From: Sphaeroforma sirkka
Taxonomy: Eukaryota > Opisthokonta > Ichthyosporea > Ichthyophonida
Assembly: GCA_001586965.3 (NCBI GenBank)
Contig: LUCW03000297.1
Span: forward strand, 80,001-102,500
Direction: 5' to 3'
Length of the DNA: 22,500 nt
Below the pieces are notes generated by a model. That model worked only from the letters and a program-made list of their open reading frames with translations, was not told the origin of the DNA and did no database searches. Shown piece after piece: positions 22,207-22,500 of the stretch. Each line of letters starts with the position of its first letter. Positions within the stretch are counted from its first letter, which is position 1. The translations under genes were made by a program, and so were the position numbers.

Positions 22207-22319
22207 ATTGTACTATCAGTACTGATAGTACATCAGTGATAGCGATAAAATACCGTAACATCATTTCTGATACAAGATGATAAAACATTAATAGCAGAAG
22301 AAAATCTTTGGCCATTTTA
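22207..22319. repeat. Right 113-bp direct repeat of the DIRS-like fossil
   Basis: Same orientation as the left copy. It contains a perfect 24-nt palindrome (TGTACTATCAGT then its reverse complement) at 22209-22232. Similarity stops abruptly at GGCCATTTTA on the outer side. Confidence 0.88.
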
Positions 22320-22500
22320 GAATGAAAATTATCCGCTTATTTTTCTCAAGAGAAAAACAACAGAAGAATTTTGTTTTATTACCTGGCATTAATAGTACTT
22401 CAACATTTTGAATGAGCATTTCAAAGTTTCTATTCCTCACACAGTAGCATTAACGTTAATAACAATGGAGAAGTGCAGTAAATTATTTTTTGTGCAAGTA
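22320..22500. other. AT-rich flank
   Basis: No gene seen. A short perfect inverted repeat TTTTTCTC/GAGAAAAA lies at 22340-22357. Confidence 0.5.

Larger units (their letters stand above)
18624..22319 (-). mobile_element. Fossil DIRS-like retrotransposon (RT and RNase H on minus strand)
   Basis: Read on the minus strand, a gag-like start with a Gln-rich coil (near 22040) is followed by an unassigned stretch. RT comes next, with a DDLLLVA box inside KLGIRILLQEDDLLLVA (about 20730-20790) and the helical RT tail (about 20450-20560). RNase H follows directly (TTDAS...LLELRTI, about 20140-20290). Tight RT-RNase H coupling and the 'RxLGIRxL' lead-in resemble DIRS-type elements, which are kin of LTR elements but use a tyrosine recombinase. 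That recombinase would fall in 18735-20100, where only an unassigned 86-residue frame (18968-19228) is seen. Direct repeats bound the element. It is broken many times and looks old. A short-LTR Ty3-type identity is the alternative. Confidence 0.6.

Overview
The window is nuclear DNA from a eukaryote. A clear protein gene is split by seven GT-AG introns, dinucleotide and minisatellite tracts are abundant, and the right-hand two thirds is packed with degraded retroelements of three kinds. Long introns full of simple repeats plus Ty3, LINE and DIRS-like elements would suit a unicellular holozoan such as an ichthyosporean, but this is a guess; the sequence alone does not fix the species.

Left part (1-7450, + strand). 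After about 0.8 kb of (GT)n/(AT)n repeats come eight exons of an iron-containing alcohol dehydrogenase (group III ADH). They join in frame across 1020-7380 and give about 342 residues, including the nucleotide-binding [10 protein letters not shown], the [12 protein letters not shown] signature and the four metal ligands (one Asp, three His). The N-terminal 50-60 residues must lie left of the window. An AATAAA poly(A) signal follows the stop. The introns hold several independent minisatellites (40, 22, about 30 and 29 bp units) and long AT tracts.

Middle part (about 7850-14120). This is a fossil Ty3/Gypsy-type LTR retroelement on the + strand, broken many times. It shows a zinc-knuckle-like region, an aspartic-protease-like segment, the start of reverse transcriptase, and integrase tail pieces. 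Inside its pol gene sits a 3.2 kb tandem array (9604-12842) of about 75 units of about 42 bp. The unit is clearly an amplified piece of the pol coding sequence itself. The array also has a higher-order period near 253 bp. This is the most striking feature of the window.

Right part (14120-22500). Poorly identifiable DNA (14120-15950) is followed by a 5'-truncated non-LTR (LINE) reverse transcriptase on the + strand (about 15940-17760). Next come an LTR- or promoter-like stretch (17855-18248) and a fossil minus-strand element (18624-22319) with RT and RNase H resembling DIRS-type retrotransposons. That last element is bounded by 111-113 bp direct repeats, each carrying a 24-nt palindrome. No rRNA, tRNA or CRISPR array was recognised. 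Apart from the dehydrogenase, no intact host gene is supported.
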